Assembly: GCA_902479095.1 (NCBI GenBank)
Contig: CABSNL010000032.1
Span: 1-22,336 of the forward strand
DNA from: an uncultured Collinsella sp.
GTDB taxonomy: Bacteria; Actinomycetota; Coriobacteriia; Coriobacteriales; Coriobacteriaceae
Direction of reading: 5' to 3'
DNA: 22,336 nt
Within the stretch, counting starts at the first letter, position 1. Each line of letters starts with the position of its first letter. This document shows, piece after piece, positions 6,500 through 15,257 of the stretch. The notes beneath the pieces were generated by a model, which did no database searches, had not been told where the DNA came from, and saw only the letters and a list, made by a program, of their open reading frames with translations. The position numbers were made by a program, and so were the translations under genes.

Positions 6500-8398
6500 T
6501 TAATCCAGCTCTTTTAAGCCATGCGCCAGCTGCCAGTACTCGCCGTGCTGGGCGAGCAACTCTTCGTGCGTGCCGCGCTCGATGATGCGGCCGTGTTCGA
6601 GGACCATGATGGCGTCGGCGTCGCGGACAGTGGACAGGCGGTGCGCGATCATAAACGTGGTGCGACCGCGCATGATGCGGTCCATACCGCGCTCGATGAG
6701 CTTTTCGGTACGCGTGTCAATGGAGCTCGTGGCCTCGTCCAGGATGAGCACCGGCGGATCGGCGACGGCCACGCGCGCGATGGCGAGCAGCTGACGCTGA
6801 CCCTGCGACAGGTTGGCGCCGTCGGCCGTGACCGGTGTGTCGTAGCCCCGCGGCAGGCGGCGGATAAACGAGTCGGCGCAGGCGGCCTCGGCAGCGGCGC
6901 GCACCTCCTCGTCGGTCGCGTCGAGCTTGCCAAAGCGGATGTTCTGCGCAATGGTGCCGCTAAACAGGTGCGTGTCCTGCAGCACAATGCCGAGCGACCC
7001 GCGCAGGCTGGCCTTGGCAATGTGCTTGACGTCGATGCCGTCGTACGTGATCTCGCCGTCATCGACCTCGTAGAAGCGGTTGATGAGGTTGGTAATGGTC
7101 GTCTTGCCGGCGCCCGTGGAGCCCACAAACGCAATCTTTTGCCCCGGCTTGGCAAACAGGTTGAGGTCCGTGAGCACGCGGGCGCCCGGCACGTAGGAAA
7201 AGTCCACGGCATGGAAGCGCACGTCGCCGGCAAGCGGGACCAAGCCGCACGTGAGCTCGATGCCGTCGGCGGCCACCGCGCGGCCCGACTCATCAACGGC
7301 TGCCACGTCATGCAAATGCCCGTAGACGCCCACGCCCTGGCCCTCGGGAATTTTCCACGCCCACGCGGCATCGCCCGTCTGCACCAGCTCCACGCAGCCC
7401 TCGTCCACCTCGGGCTCAAGGTCCATAGCCGCAAACAGGCGCTCGGCACCGGCCAACGCGTTGAGCAAGAAGTTGCCGAGCTGCGTAAACTGGTTGATGG
7501 GCATGGCGGCCTGGCGCACAAAGACCAGGTAGCTTGCAAGTGCGCCCACATCGGCGAGTCCCTTGATGCAGAGCATGCCGCCCGCCACGGCGACGATGGC
7601 ATAGTTGACGTAGCCAATCACGACGGTCATGGGCACCATGGAGTTGGCATAGCTCACGGCGGCGGTGCCGGTGCGGCGAAGCTCGTCGTTGCGGCAGGCA
7701 AAGCCGGCGACATTCGCCGCCTCACGGTTAAAGACCTTGATGACCTTTTGGCCCGAGACCATCTCTTCGATATATCCGTCCAGGTCGCCAAGCGATGCCT
7801 GCTGGGCAGCAAAGAAACGCTTAGAGCGCGCGCCCGAGTAGCGCGCATACAGCACAATGGCCGCATCGCACACGAGTGTGATAATCGTGAGCTGCCAGTT
7901 AAGGATGATGAGCATGGCCGTGGTGCCCACAACCTGAATGGCGGCCTGAATCACGTTGGCAAAGCTGTTGTTGAGCGCCTCGGAGACGGTGTCGACATCG
8001 TTGGTGAAAAAGCTCATGATGTCGCCCGAGCGCGTGCTGTCAAAATAACTGAGCGGCAGCGTCTGGATGTGCGCGAACAGATCGCGGCGAATATCGGACA
8101 CCACGCGTTGGGCCGCGCGCACCATAATCTGCGAGTAGCCCAGGGCCGAGAGCACGCCCGCGGCGTAGATGACCGCCGTCAGGATGACCTGCTTGGCGAG
8201 CAGTTCCTCCCCGCCCGTAGCCAAGCCGTTAACGATGGGGCGCACCATGTAGGTGCCGGCGAGGCTCGCGATGGCGGCGACGGAGGCGAGCACGCCCACC
8301 GCGAGCAACGAGAACTTGGCATGCCCCATGTAGGAGAGCAGGCGGCGCACAGTGCGCTTGAGGTCGGCCGGGCGTGCTTGGGCTGCGGTCTTAGGCAT
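6500..8398 (-). CDS. ABC exporter, membrane-ATPase subunit with canonical ATP site
   Basis: A 632-residue half-transporter: a six-helix exporter membrane domain (about 25-330) followed by a nucleotide-binding domain. Visible motifs are Walker A GSTGAGKTT (426-434), Q-loop Q474, signature LSQGQ (530-534), Walker B LILDEATSSID with catalytic E555, and switch H586 in IAHRLSTV. Between membrane and ATPase domains there is an unusual insertion of about 60 residues (about 330-390). Start at 8398 is preferred because it overlaps the previous gene's stop as ATGCCTAA with a GGGGGTGAG ribosome site; this fits translational coupling. It should pair with the upstream subunit. Such heterodimers export drugs, lipids or peptides; the substrate is unknown. 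Confidence 0.93.
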   Translation of the reverse strand: MPKTAAQARPADLKRTVRRLLSYMGHAKFSLLAVGVLASVAAIASLAGTYMVRPIVNGLATGGEELLAKQVILTAVIYAAGVLSALGYSQIMVRAAQRVVSDIRRDLFAHIQTLPLSYFDSTRSGDIMSFFTNDVDTVSEALNNSFANVIQAAIQVVGTTAMLIILNWQLTIITLVCDAAIVLYARYSGARSKRFFAAQQASLGDLDGYIEEMVSGQKVIKVFNREAANVAGFACRNDELRRTGTAAVSYANSMVPMTVVIGYVNYAIVAVAGGMLCIKGLADVGALASYLVFVRQAAMPINQFTQLGNFLLNALAGAERLFAAMDLEPEVDEGCVELVQTGDAAWAWKIPEGQGVGVYGHLHDVAAVDESGRAVAADGIELTCGLVPLAGDVRFHAVDFSYVPGARVLTDLNLFAKPGQKIAFVGSTGAGKTTITNLINRFYEVDDGEITYDGIDVKHIAKASLRGSLGIVLQDTHLFSGTIAQNIRFGKLDATDEEVRAAAEAACADSFIRRLPRGYDTPVTADGANLSQGQRQLLAIARVAVADPPVLILDEATSSIDTRTEKLIERGMDRIMRGRTTFMIAHRLSTVRDADAIMVLEHGRIIERGTHEELLAQHGEYWQLAHGLKELD

Positions 8399-10220
8399 GG
8401 CGCTCACCCCCTTCCAAGGGCGATCCGCCAGGGACGGAGGAAAACGGATCATTCGCGCAGCCATCGTCGCTGCCGGCGCCGGCGTCCACGTTCCCCACAA
8501 ACTCCATCTGCGAGGCGTAAATCTCCTGGTAGATGTTGTCGCCCGTCAGCAGCTCCTCGTGCGTGCCCACGCCGTGGACACGACCGTCGTCCAACACCAC
8601 AATGCGATCGGCATCCATGACACTCGCGATGCGCTGGGCGATGATGAGCACGGTCGTATCGGAAATCCGGGCGATGTGCTCGCGAATCTTAGCGTCGGTC
8701 GCCATATCGACCGCGCTGGTGGAGTCGTCAAAAATGAGCACGCGCGGATGCTTGAGCAGCGTGCGCGCGATGCACAGGCGTTGCTTCTGGCCACCCGAGA
8801 CACCGGCGCCGCCTTGGCCCAACTCGCCGTCCAGCCCGCCGATGCGATCAAGGAACTCGTCCACGCACGCCGCGCGGCAAGCCGCGAGGAGCTCATCGTC
8901 CGACGCCTGCGGATTGCCCCACTGCAGGTTCTCGCGCACGGTGCCCGTGAACAGCACATTCTTTTGCAGCACAATGCCCACAGCGTCGCGCAAGGCGGCG
9001 AGGTCGTAGTCGCGCACGTCGCGTCCGCCCACAAGCACGGCGCCTTCGGTGGCGTCGTACAGGCGCGCAATCAGCTGCACAAGTGAGCTCTTGCCCGAGC
9101 CCGTGCCGCCGAGGATGCCCACCGTCGAGCCGCTCTCGATGCGAAGGTCGATATGCTCGAGCACATCCTCGGCTGCATCCGCGCGGTATTTAAAGGAAAC
9201 GTCGCGAAACTCGATACTGCCGTCCGCTGGCACCGCAGTCGCGAGGTCTCCCGCAGGGTTGGCGATAAAGGGCTCCTCATCGAGCACCTCTGCGATACGG
9301 CCCACACTCGTAAGAGCGCGCGTGAGCAGCAAAAACACGTTGGAAATCATCATGAGCGAATTCATGATCAGCAGCACGTAGCTCATAAAGCCCGTGAGCG
9401 AGCCCACGCCCAGCTTGCCGGCGAGAATCATGTGGCCGCCAATCCACAGGATGGAGAGCGCAGCCACGTACATCGACAGCTGAAACACCGGCAGGTTGAG
9501 CACCGCGTTGCCAAAGGTCTTCGTCGCAGTGCCGGCGAGCTCGGTATTGACGGTGTCGAACTTGGCCTCCTCGTGCTCGGTACGAACGTAGGCCTTGACG
9601 GCACGCACGGCGGTGAGGTCTTCCTGTACCACGCCGTTGAGGTGGTCCATCGAGGTCTGGAGTTGGCGGTAGAGCGGACTGACGCGATAGGTGATGGCGC
9701 CCAGTACGATTGCCAGCACGGGCAAGATGATCGCAAAGACGGTGGCGAGCGGGCGCGACAGCATCAGCGCGTAGATAAGGCCGACGATAAGCGTCACCGG
9801 GCCGCGCACCATAGGGCGAAAGCCGTTGCCCACAGCATTTTGGATAACGGTGATGTCCGTGGTCATGCGGGTGACGAGCGAGCTGGCGTCGTAGTTGTCC
9901 AGGTTGCCAAAAGCGAGCGTTTGAATCTTTTTGTACTCGGCTTCGCGCAGGTTGGCGCCTAGGCCCGAGGCAACGCGGGCGGACGTGCGGGCATAACCCA
10001 AGCCCAGTACCAGCGAAAGCGCAGCGCACACCAACATGTACGCGCCCTGCAGCAGCATGTAGTTGATATCACCCGCAGGCACGCCCACATCGATGATGTT
10101 GGCCATGATGACCGGGATAAACAGCTCGAGCACCGTCTCGACCGACACAAAGAACACGCCGAGGATGGCATCGCGACGGTATGCCCCTAGATAGGAAAAC
10201 AGTATTTTGAGATTGCGCAC
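8391..10220 (-). CDS. ABC exporter, subunit with degenerate ATP site
   Basis: A 609-residue half-transporter with a six-helix membrane domain (about 15-310) and a nucleotide-binding domain: Walker A GGTGSGKSS (371-379), signature VSGGQ (474-478), Walker B VLIFDDSTSAVD with Asp (D499) in place of the catalytic Glu, and Gln (Q529 in IIAQRIASV) in place of the switch His. These replacements are typical of the degenerate-site partner in heterodimeric exporters such as LmrCD, BmrCD and TM287/288. The start is GTG at 10220; its ribosome site (GGGGGCTG) is weak. The last 20 residues are encoded through a dispersed repeat (8422-8451) and look like an acquired tail. First gene of a two-gene operon with a good promoter upstream. 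Confidence 0.93.
   Translation of the reverse strand: MRNLKILFSYLGAYRRDAILGVFFVSVETVLELFIPVIMANIIDVGVPAGDINYMLLQGAYMLVCAALSLVLGLGYARTSARVASGLGANLREAEYKKIQTLAFGNLDNYDASSLVTRMTTDITVIQNAVGNGFRPMVRGPVTLIVGLIYALMLSRPLATVFAIILPVLAIVLGAITYRVSPLYRQLQTSMDHLNGVVQEDLTAVRAVKAYVRTEHEEAKFDTVNTELAGTATKTFGNAVLNLPVFQLSMYVAALSILWIGGHMILAGKLGVGSLTGFMSYVLLIMNSLMMISNVFLLLTRALTSVGRIAEVLDEEPFIANPAGDLATAVPADGSIEFRDVSFKYRADAAEDVLEHIDLRIESGSTVGILGGTGSGKSSLVQLIARLYDATEGAVLVGGRDVRDYDLAALRDAVGIVLQKNVLFTGTVRENLQWGNPQASDDELLAACRAACVDEFLDRIGGLDGELGQGGAGVSGGQKQRLCIARTLLKHPRVLIFDDSTSAVDMATDAKIREHIARISDTTVLIIAQRIASVMDADRIVVLDDGRVHGVGTHEELLTGDNIYQEIYASQMEFVGNVDAGAGSDDGCANDPFSSVPGGSPLEGGERHA
8422..8451 (-). repeat. GATCCG hairpin repeat inside a coding tail
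   Basis: Read on the minus strand this 30-bp segment matches 15496-15525 at 27 of 30 positions; the three differences are clustered just before the right arm. It contains GATCCG and CGGATC arms and encodes NDPFSSVPGGS near the end of the ABC subunit, before its stop codon. Confidence 0.75.
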
Positions 10221-10261
10221 GCAGGTTCAGCCCCCATCAAACGTTGTTCGCAAACGCACGT

Positions 10262-10289
10262 ATTATTGCGCGCCGAATAATGGTGTCAA
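10262..10289 (-). promoter_or_regulatory. Promoter of the ABC exporter operon
   Basis: On the minus strand a perfect TTGACA (10289-10284) is followed after 16 bp by AATAAT (10267-10262), 5 of 6 consensus bases, about 42 bp upstream of the GTG start. The spacer overlaps the motif GAATAATGGTG (10275-10285), which recurs at 10362-10372, so an operator may overlap the promoter. Confidence 0.6.
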
Positions 10290-10372
10290 GTATTCCGAAA
10301 TCGTTTTCTGCAAGGTTAGCGCCGGCGGCGAGTTCTCGTGATGTGTGTCCATATTCACTCGGAATAATGGTG
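10275..10372. repeat. Repeated GAATAATGGTG motif in the divergent gap
   Basis: GAATAATGGTG occurs at 10275-10285 and again at 10362-10372, 87 bp apart, in the region between the ABC operon and the MATE gene. A related inverted piece, TATTCCGA, lies at 10291-10298. These are candidate binding sites for an unidentified regulator. Confidence 0.45.
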
Positions 10373-10407
10373 CGCGAGACTTTTTCGCTCCGGCGTCATC
10401 ACAAACC

Positions 10408-10438
10408 TTGACTCTACAATCGTTGTAGGGTTTTCACT
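10408..10438 (+). promoter_or_regulatory. MerR-type dyad promoter of the MATE gene
   Basis: TTGACT at 10408-10413 is followed 19 bp later by TTCACT (10433-10438), a weak -10. The spacer is occupied by the dyad ACTCTACAA-TCG-TTGTAGGGT (10411-10431), arms of 9 bp with one mismatch. A long 19-bp spacer holding a dyad is characteristic of promoters activated by MerR-family proteins through DNA twisting. A MerR-family gene lies downstream at 11905. Confidence 0.7.
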
Positions 10439-10480
10439 ACACTGGTACGTAAAGAAACCCAGCCAGAAAGTGCCCCGCCC

Positions 10481-11827
10481 ATGGAACACGACCTCACACG
10501 CGGCAATGTCCTTAAGACCATCGCGGTCTTTGCCCTGCCCTATATGCTCTCGTACTTTTTGCAGATGCTCTACGGCATGGCCGACCTGTACATGATGGGG
10601 CAGTTTAGCGGCGCCGCCGGCATCACCGCCGTGGGCAATGGCGCGCAGACGCTCTATATCATTACCGTGACGCTCGTGGGCCTGGCCATGGGAACGACGG
10701 TCATCGTCGGCCACGCCGTGGGCTCGCGCCGCTTCGACCGCGCCGAGACCGCCATCGGCAACACCATCACGCTCTTTATGGGTGTCTCGGTGGTGCTGGC
10801 CGCTATCCTGCTCGCACTGTGCCCGCAAATCGTGGCGCTCATTGGCACGCCGGCCGAGGCAGTCGAAGGAACCGCCGCCTACCTGCGTATCTGCTTTGTC
10901 GGCATTCCGTTTATCGCCGCATACAACATTCTTTCGGCCATCTTTCGCGGGCTGGGCGATTCGCGCTCGCCCATGTACGTGATCGGCGTGGCGTGCATCA
11001 TTAACATCGCGCTCGATTTTCTGTTTATCGGCCACATGGGGCTCGGCCCCGTGGGCGCGGCGCTCGGCACGGTGACCGCCCAGACGGCCAGCGTTGCCCT
11101 CGCGCTTGTGTGGCTCAAGAGCCGCCGCACGAACATCCACGTTAAGCGTAGCGACCTGCGCCCCCAGCCCGAGGTGCTCGGCAGCATTCTTAAGATCGGC
11201 GTGCCTGTGGCCGTGCAGGACGGCTGCATCCAGGTGGCGTTTATGTTTATCACCGTCATCGCCAACCACCGAGGGCTCGTCGACGCCGCTGCCGTGGGCC
11301 TAGTCGAGAAGATGATCAGCTTTTTGTTCATTGTGCCGAGCTCCATGGGCGCCACCGTCAGCGCGCTCACGGCGCAAAACGCCGGCGCGGGCAAGGGCGA
11401 CCGCGCGCGTCAGGTGCTCAAGGACGCCATGACCATCTCGGTGGTGTACGGCTGCCTGATCACGGTGCTGATGTGGCTGGTAGCGCCGGCGTTTATCGGC
11501 TTTTTTGCCAAGGACGCCGCAGTGGTCGCGGCGGGTACCGGCTATATGCGCAGCTATATTTTCGACGCGATTTTTGCCGGCATCCACATTTGCTTTAGCG
11601 GCTTTTTCGCTGCGTATGGCAAGAGCTACATCGGCTTTGCGCACAACGTGCTGGCGGTGGCGCTCATTCGCGTGCCGGGCGCGTGGCTGCTGTCGAACGC
11701 CTATTCCGACACGCTGTTTCCCATGGGCATCGCTTCGCCGTGCGGATCGATTTTGTCGGCAGTCATTTGCGTGATTGCGTTTACCGTACTCAACCGCCGC
11801 GGAGCTTTTGACAAACTGATGGCGTAG
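10481..11827 (+). CDS. MATE family efflux transporter
   Basis: A 448-residue integral membrane protein of the multidrug and toxic compound extrusion family, normally exporting cationic drugs or metabolites with Na+ or H+ influx. About 12 hydrophobic segments are visible. Family features include the N-terminal TRGNVLKTIAVFALPYMLS, the YGMADLYMMGQFSG stretch in the first helices, GLAMGTTVIVGHAVGSRR, and FRGLGDSRSPM in the first half. The length is typical. The ribosome site is weak (GAAAG). The only ATG that fits the family N-terminus is at 10481. It is followed after 77 bp by a BmrR-like MerR gene and preceded by a MerR-type promoter, so it is likely induced by the drugs that regulator binds. 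Confidence 0.93.
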   Translation: MEHDLTRGNVLKTIAVFALPYMLSYFLQMLYGMADLYMMGQFSGAAGITAVGNGAQTLYIITVTLVGLAMGTTVIVGHAVGSRRFDRAETAIGNTITLFMGVSVVLAAILLALCPQIVALIGTPAEAVEGTAAYLRICFVGIPFIAAYNILSAIFRGLGDSRSPMYVIGVACIINIALDFLFIGHMGLGPVGAALGTVTAQTASVALALVWLKSRRTNIHVKRSDLRPQPEVLGSILKIGVPVAVQDGCIQVAFMFITVIANHRGLVDAAAVGLVEKMISFLFIVPSSMGATVSALTAQNAGAGKGDRARQVLKDAMTISVVYGCLITVLMWLVAPAFIGFFAKDAAVVAAGTGYMRSYIFDAIFAGIHICFSGFFAAYGKSYIGFAHNVLAVALIRVPGAWLLSNAYSDTLFPMGIASPCGSILSAVICVIAFTVLNRRGAFDKLMA

Positions 11828-11904
11828 CGGATCGTTCGCGTCGTACGACGGCTGCGCCGCACGACCTCAGTGTCCCTCCCCCGCCCGTTGAAAGGAGCGG
11901 CCCC

Positions 11905-12750
11905 ATGACCGATACGCCACCTGAACATACCGAAGGTCTGCTCCGCATTGGCGAGGTGGCGCGCCTGTTTAACCTGAGCGTGGGCACGCTACGCCATTAC
12001 GAACAGATGGGATTGCTGGACCCGGCGCACATCGATCCGGCGAGTGGATACCGCTACTACGGATCGCGGCAGCTCTCCACCCTAAACACTATCAGTCACC
12101 TGCGTGTTCTCGACCTGCCGCTCGCGCAGATCCGTGAGTTTGTAACCACGCGCGATGTGGAACTCATGCAGCGCCAGCTTGCCCAGCAGCAGGAGCTCAT
12201 CGAGCGCAAGCGCCGCGAGCTCGAACGCGTGTCGCGCAAGATTGACAACCGGCTTGCCCTGCTGCACGATGCCCTGAGCACCGAGCTTGACACCATTTGC
12301 ACAGTCGATGCGCCCGAGCTTCGCTGCGCCGTGTTGCACGAACGCGTCAACCCTACCGACGCCTATGCGCTGGAGTGGCAAATTCGTCAACTGCAGAAGG
12401 GCCAGCACGAGACCTTTGTCTTTCTGGGCAACTTGGGCGTCGGGATTAGCGCCGAGCGTCTCGCCGCCGGCGACTTTGATGGCTACGACGAGGTCTTCCT
12501 GCTGCTCGATGACACCGATGAGTACTTGGGCGACGTCGAGGTGCGACCCGCCGCGCGCTGCCTGACCATAAGCTTCCGCGGCACGCACGGGCAGGCGGGC
12601 TCGCGCTATGAGCAACTACTCGGCTATATACACGAACACAACCTAGCACCCGCCGGGCCCTCGCGCGAGATTGCCCTCGTCGACGACATCATCAGCGACG
12701 ACCCCGCGACCTACGTGACGCAGATCACGGTGCCCGTATCGCTAGGCTAG
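11905..12750 (+). CDS. MerR family regulator, BmrR/TipA-like with GyrI-like ligand domain
   Basis: A 281-residue transcription factor. The N-terminal winged helix-turn-helix (about 13-80) shows LRIGEVARLFNLSVGTLRHY, EQMGLLDP and GYRYY, the MerR signature. A long charged helix (about 85-125, rich in Gln, Glu, Lys and Arg) is the dimerisation coiled coil. The C-terminal half (about 130-280) is consistent with a GyrI-like/BmrR effector domain, which binds hydrophobic cations. GAAAGGAG sits 8 nt before the ATG. It is co-directional with the MATE gene and probably activates it, and itself, through the dyad at 10411-10431. Its 3' end overlaps tail-to-tail by 9 bp with the small minus-strand gene. 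Confidence 0.9.
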   Translation: MTDTPPEHTEGLLRIGEVARLFNLSVGTLRHYEQMGLLDPAHIDPASGYRYYGSRQLSTLNTISHLRVLDLPLAQIREFVTTRDVELMQRQLAQQQELIERKRRELERVSRKIDNRLALLHDALSTELDTICTVDAPELRCAVLHERVNPTDAYALEWQIRQLQKGQHETFVFLGNLGVGISAERLAAGDFDGYDEVFLLLDDTDEYLGDVEVRPAARCLTISFRGTHGQAGSRYEQLLGYIHEHNLAPAGPSREIALVDDIISDDPATYVTQITVPVSLG

Positions 12751-12921
12751 ACCGAACCTCGTCTCTAGCTCGGTCAACGCCTCAAAAGCATCGCGAGACG
12801 CACCTGCCAAGCGCTCACGTTCCGCAATGCGAATTCGCGCCATCAGGTGCTCTTTTGCCTGCCCTTGGGCGTGCTTCGTGCGCCCTTCCGCCTGCGAGCA
12901 ATTGCGATTCTCTATATCCAT
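12742..12921 (-). CDS. Small charged hypothetical protein coupled to ligA
   Basis: A 59-residue open frame whose ATG shares one base with the ligA stop (TAATG) and has GGAGG spaced correctly upstream inside the ligA end. The product is rich in Arg, Glu, Lys and Ala (MDIENRNCSQAEGRTKHAQ... ending TRFGLA) and probably helical, with no recognised domain, signal or membrane segment. The strong ribosome site and stop-start overlap argue that it is translated with ligA. Its stop lies inside the end of the MerR gene on the other strand (9-bp overlap). Function unknown. It could still be a chance frame. Confidence 0.55.
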   Translation of the reverse strand: MDIENRNCSQAEGRTKHAQGQAKEHLMARIRIAERERLAGASRDAFEALTELETRFGLA

Positions 12922-15149
12922 TACGCCTCCGGCACCTGACCAGTAGCCAAGATCTGCTCGAGTGCGTCCTCGTCCAGCACGGGCACGCCCAGCTGCTCGG
13001 CCTTGGTGAGCTTGGAGCCCGCTTTGGGGCCGGCGACCAGATAGCTCGTCTTCTTCGACACACTGCCCGAAACCTTGGCGCCGAGCACCTTGAGCGCCGC
13101 ACCTGCCTCGTCGCGGGTGCGGTTGACGAGCGTACCGGTCAGCACGAAGGTCAGACCCGCGAGCGGCTGTGCGTCGGCGAGCTCGCCCGCCACGCCAGCG
13201 TCGGCTGCGGCTTGCGCATGCGCGGCGCCCAGGTCGACCTCGAGTGACAGACCCGCCTGACGCAGGCGCTCCAGCACGGCAAGGTTCTCGGGCACGGCAA
13301 GGAACTGCTTGACGCTCGCCGCAATCTTGGGACCGATACCCTCGCACTCGGCAATATCCTCTTCGCTCGCCAAGATGAGCTTGTCAATCGACAGGAATCG
13401 CTCGGCGATGACCTCGCCCACGCTCTTGCCCACGTGGCGGATGCCCAGGGCAAACAGCACGCGACCGAGCGGCTGGCTCTTGGACTTGTTGAGCTCGGCG
13501 ATGATTTTCTCGGCCGTCTTGAGGCCCACCGGAATGGGGTCGCCCTTCTTGACGCCCTTTTTGCTGTTGGAGCTGGCATAGGTGCGCCCCGTGTCCAAGC
13601 CGGCGATGTCGTCGACCGTGAGCTGGTAGAAGTCTGCGACGTCGTGAATCAGCCCGGCGGCGATCATCTTGTCGACAATCTCGTCGCCTAGGCCGTCGAC
13701 GTCCATGCAGCCGCGGCTCACCCAGTGAAGCAGTCGCTCCTTGAGCTGCGCGGGACAGTCGACGGAGACGCAGCGGTAAGCGACCTCGCCGTCCTCGTGG
13801 ACCACGGGGCTGCCGCACACGGGGCAGACCTCGGGCATGTGCCAGTCGACCGAATCGGCCGGGCGCTTGTCGAGTACCGGGCCCACGACCTCCGGGATCA
13901 CGTCACCCGCCTTGTGCACGATGATGGTGTCGCCCTCGCGCACGTTTTTGCGACGGATCTCGTCGATATTGTGCAGCGTGGCGCGCGCGATGGTGGAGCC
14001 GGCAACCGTCACCGGGTCGAACTCGGCGACCGGCGTGAGCACACCGGTGCGGCCCACCTGGATGCGGATTTCGCGCAGGATGGTCTGCTTTTCCTCGGGC
14101 GGAAACTTAAAGGCAATGGCCCAGCGCGGCGCGCGGGCAGTAAAGCCCAGGTCGAGCTGCTGCTGGAAGCTGTCGACCTTTACGACCACGCCGTCGATGT
14201 CGTAGTCCAGATCACCGCGGTGCTCAAGCGCCTGGGCACAGAACTCGTGGACCTCGGCGGGCGTGGCGCAACGGGCAACGTTAGGGTTGACGCTAAAGCC
14301 AGCGTTGCGCAGCCAGTCGAGGAACTCGCGCTGGCTGTGGACGTGCAGCGGATCGGTATCGGCGATGGCATAGATAAAGGTGGCAAGATCGCGGCGTGCC
14401 GTGATCTTGGGGTCCTTTTGGCGCAGGCTGCCGGCGGCAGCGTTGCGCGGGTTGGCGAAGGGGTCGCGACCCTCGGCATCGGCCTCGTCGTTCAGACGAA
14501 CAAAGCTGCCCTTAGGCATGTAGACCTCGCCGCGCACCTCAATGGTGCGCTCGCGGTCGGCGCCCATGTGAGCGAGCGCCGGCTCGGACAGGTGCATGGG
14601 CACATCCTTGATGGTGCGCACGTTGAGCGACACATCCTCGCCCGTGGTGCCATCGCCACGTGTGGCCGCACGTACGAAGGTGCCGTTTTGGTAGGTAAGG
14701 GCCACGCCCAGACCGTCGATCTTAAGCTCGCAGGTATAGGTGACGCTGCCGGCACCGAGCGCATCCTCGGCGCGCTGGAGCCACGCGTCGAGTTCGTCCA
14801 GATCCATGGCATCATCCATGGAATACATGCGTGCCATGTGCGTGACCGGCGTAAACTGCTCGCTCACGTAGCCGCCCACGCGCTGGGTATAGCTGTCGGG
14901 CGTCACCAGATCGGGATAGGCCGCCTCGATTTCCTGCAGCTCAACGAGCATTTTGTCGAAGGCGGCGTCCGTGATCTCGGGCGCATCGAGCATGTAGTAG
15001 CGATAGGCGTGGTAATCGAGCTCGTGGCGCAGCTCGGCCGCACGCGCTGCCGCCTGGGCACGGGCATCGTCCGGTGCAGCGGTATCCATGCTCGTGGGCG
15101 TTTCGGTATCGATGTCCACGCCGTCACCAAACAGGCTCGATTGCTCCAT
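12921..15149 (-). CDS. ligA: NAD-dependent DNA ligase LigA
   Basis: A 742-residue bacterial DNA ligase, sealing nicks in replication and repair with NAD as adenylate donor. Domains in order: Ia and adenylation with active-site lysine in ELKIDG (K143), OB fold, four-cysteine zinc finger (CPVCG ... CVSVDCPAQL), helix-hairpin-helix region (ECEGIGPKIAASV) and C-terminal BRCT (GLTFVLTGTLVNRTRDEA ...). It is about 70 residues longer than the E. coli enzyme: an N-terminal extension of about 30 acidic residues and an insertion around TYASSNSKKGVKKGDPIPVG before the helix-hairpin-helix repeats. Start at 15149 has AAGGAG spaced 8 nt; the upstream in-frame Met has no such site. It is followed by a coupled 59-codon gene. 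Confidence 0.96.
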   Translation of the reverse strand: MEQSSLFGDGVDIDTETPTSMDTAAPDDARAQAAARAAELRHELDYHAYRYYMLDAPEITDAAFDKMLVELQEIEAAYPDLVTPDSYTQRVGGYVSEQFTPVTHMARMYSMDDAMDLDELDAWLQRAEDALGAGSVTYTCELKIDGLGVALTYQNGTFVRAATRGDGTTGEDVSLNVRTIKDVPMHLSEPALAHMGADRERTIEVRGEVYMPKGSFVRLNDEADAEGRDPFANPRNAAAGSLRQKDPKITARRDLATFIYAIADTDPLHVHSQREFLDWLRNAGFSVNPNVARCATPAEVHEFCAQALEHRGDLDYDIDGVVVKVDSFQQQLDLGFTARAPRWAIAFKFPPEEKQTILREIRIQVGRTGVLTPVAEFDPVTVAGSTIARATLHNIDEIRRKNVREGDTIIVHKAGDVIPEVVGPVLDKRPADSVDWHMPEVCPVCGSPVVHEDGEVAYRCVSVDCPAQLKERLLHWVSRGCMDVDGLGDEIVDKMIAAGLIHDVADFYQLTVDDIAGLDTGRTYASSNSKKGVKKGDPIPVGLKTAEKIIAELNKSKSQPLGRVLFALGIRHVGKSVGEVIAERFLSIDKLILASEEDIAECEGIGPKIAASVKQFLAVPENLAVLERLRQAGLSLEVDLGAAHAQAAADAGVAGELADAQPLAGLTFVLTGTLVNRTRDEAGAALKVLGAKVSGSVSKKTSYLVAGPKAGSKLTKAEQLGVPVLDEDALEQILATGQVPEA

Positions 15150-15257
15150 AGCGGCACTCCTTCGCTCGATTTCAAACGGATACAAGAGTACCACCGGTCG
15201 CAACGGGGCCGAATAGCCCTTTCGAACCGCACCGAATCGGCAGCCGCCAGACTGGGG

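Noticed and set aside
6521..8620. A 699-codon plus-strand open frame opposite the ABC exporter gene
   Set aside because: It is antisense to a gene with all ABC motifs. Long antisense frames are expected in high-GC DNA with biased third positions. It has no recognisable domain and is rich in His, Arg, Gly and Ala.
12742..13347. A longer 201-codon form of the small gene behind ligA
   Set aside because: The extra N-terminal part runs inside ligA in another frame. Only the part from the TAATG start with its GGAGG site is supported.
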